From NCBI RefSeq assembly GCF_900116535.1, contig NZ_FPAU01000004.1, forward strand, positions 310,001 to 374,000: a stretch of DNA of 64,000 nucleotides, read 5' to 3'. A model generated the notes under the pieces. The model saw nothing but the letters and a program-made list of their open reading frames with translations, was not told where the DNA came from and did no database searches. This stretch comes from Kosakonia arachidis (GTDB lineage Bacteria; Pseudomonadota; Gammaproteobacteria; Enterobacterales; Enterobacteriaceae). Shown in pieces: positions 63,818-64,000 of the stretch. A program made the position numbers and the translations under genes. Numbering within the stretch: position 1 is the first letter of the stretch; every line of letters begins with the position of its first letter.

Positions 63818-64000
63818 ATGGACCGCTTTCAGGCGATGCAGATGTATGTTCAGGTGGTTGATGCCGGTTCTTTTTCCGCCGCCGCGCGTATTTTGAATAT
63901 TGGGCAGCCAGCCGTATCCAAGACGATTGCTCAACTGGAAAAGCATCTTGACGTACGGTTGTTGCTGCGTACCACGCATGGCCTGACACCCACGGAAGCG
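63818..64000 (+). CDS. LysR-family transcription regulator, N-terminal part
   Basis: The first 61 codons only; the gene runs out of the window. MDRFQAMQMYVQVVDAGSFS and AARILNIGQPAVSKTIAQLE form the LysR HTH. The ATG at 63818 lies at a good distance from the GGAGG at 63807-63811; the ATG one codon earlier is a little close. It is divergent from the GST-crotonase-SDR operon and probably controls it. Confidence 0.88.
   Translation, partial: MDRFQAMQMYVQVVDAGSFSAAARILNIGQPAVSKTIAQLEKHLDVRLLLRTTHGLTPTEA

Overview
The window looks like chromosome of an enterobacterium in the Enterobacter/Klebsiella/Kosakonia neighbourhood. The backbone order (polysaccharide-locus end, gnd, ugd, wzz, complete his operon with its His-rich leader peptide, yeeZ, plaP, sbcB, dacD, sbmC, yeeA, yeeX, cobalamin operon, ldtA) is typical of this family, and most proteins look full length against remembered E. 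coli or Salmonella homologues. The genus cannot be fixed without a search.

Bases 1-5450 are the downstream end of a surface-polysaccharide locus: the tail of a WbaP-type initiating glycosyltransferase, gnd, ugd (UDP-glucuronate supply), a UDP-glucuronate/galacturonate 4-epimerase (uge) and the chain-length regulator wzz. Bases 5456-12727 are the histidine operon hisLGDCBHAFI on the minus strand, with leader peptide, attenuator and promoter visible. Bases 12837-20512 hold yeeZ, plaP, sbcB, dacD, sbmC, yeeA and yeeX.

Bases 20544-36440 are the anaerobic cobalamin region: pduX (threonine kinase) diverges from a cobalamin-riboswitch-led operon cbiABCDETFGHJKL-P-cobUST. The cobalt transporter genes cbiMNQO are missing. 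A scar of about 340 bases between cbiL and cbiP keeps a recognisable piece of the cbiM start and of the cbiO end. The pdu operon and pocR, which in Salmonella lie between pduX and cbiA, are also absent.

Between cobT and ldtA lies an inserted block: an ArsR-type regulator, a second full-length elongation factor G, and a small DedA protein flanked by two near-identical copies of a ~31-base direct repeat. After ldtA comes accessory DNA: an orphan outer-membrane efflux lipoprotein, a luciferase-like monooxygenase, a LamB/BglH-type porin, a structured ~200-base inverted-repeat element, a LysR/oxidoreductase/ABM-domain group, and an AraC-controlled FUSC-DUF1656-HlyD efflux operon followed by a MarA-like activator.

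The most interesting system is at 53430-58695: an NCS1 permease, a double-domain nitrilase whose second domain has lost its catalytic Lys and Cys, an AmiC-like cytoplasmic ligand sensor and an AmiR-like ANTAR antiterminator. Its upstream region shows two NtrC-like sites 20 bases apart, a sigma-54 type -24/-12 promoter, a leader hairpin with an ANTAR-type hexaloop and a strong terminator directly before the first gene. This reads as a nitrogen-limited, ligand-gated system for scavenging an unknown nitrile, amide or ureide. The window closes with a LprI/Sel1 periplasmic protein, an Old Yellow Enzyme, and a GST-crotonase-SDR operon whose crotonase resembles 6-oxocamphor hydrolase, diverging from a LysR gene cut by the window edge.
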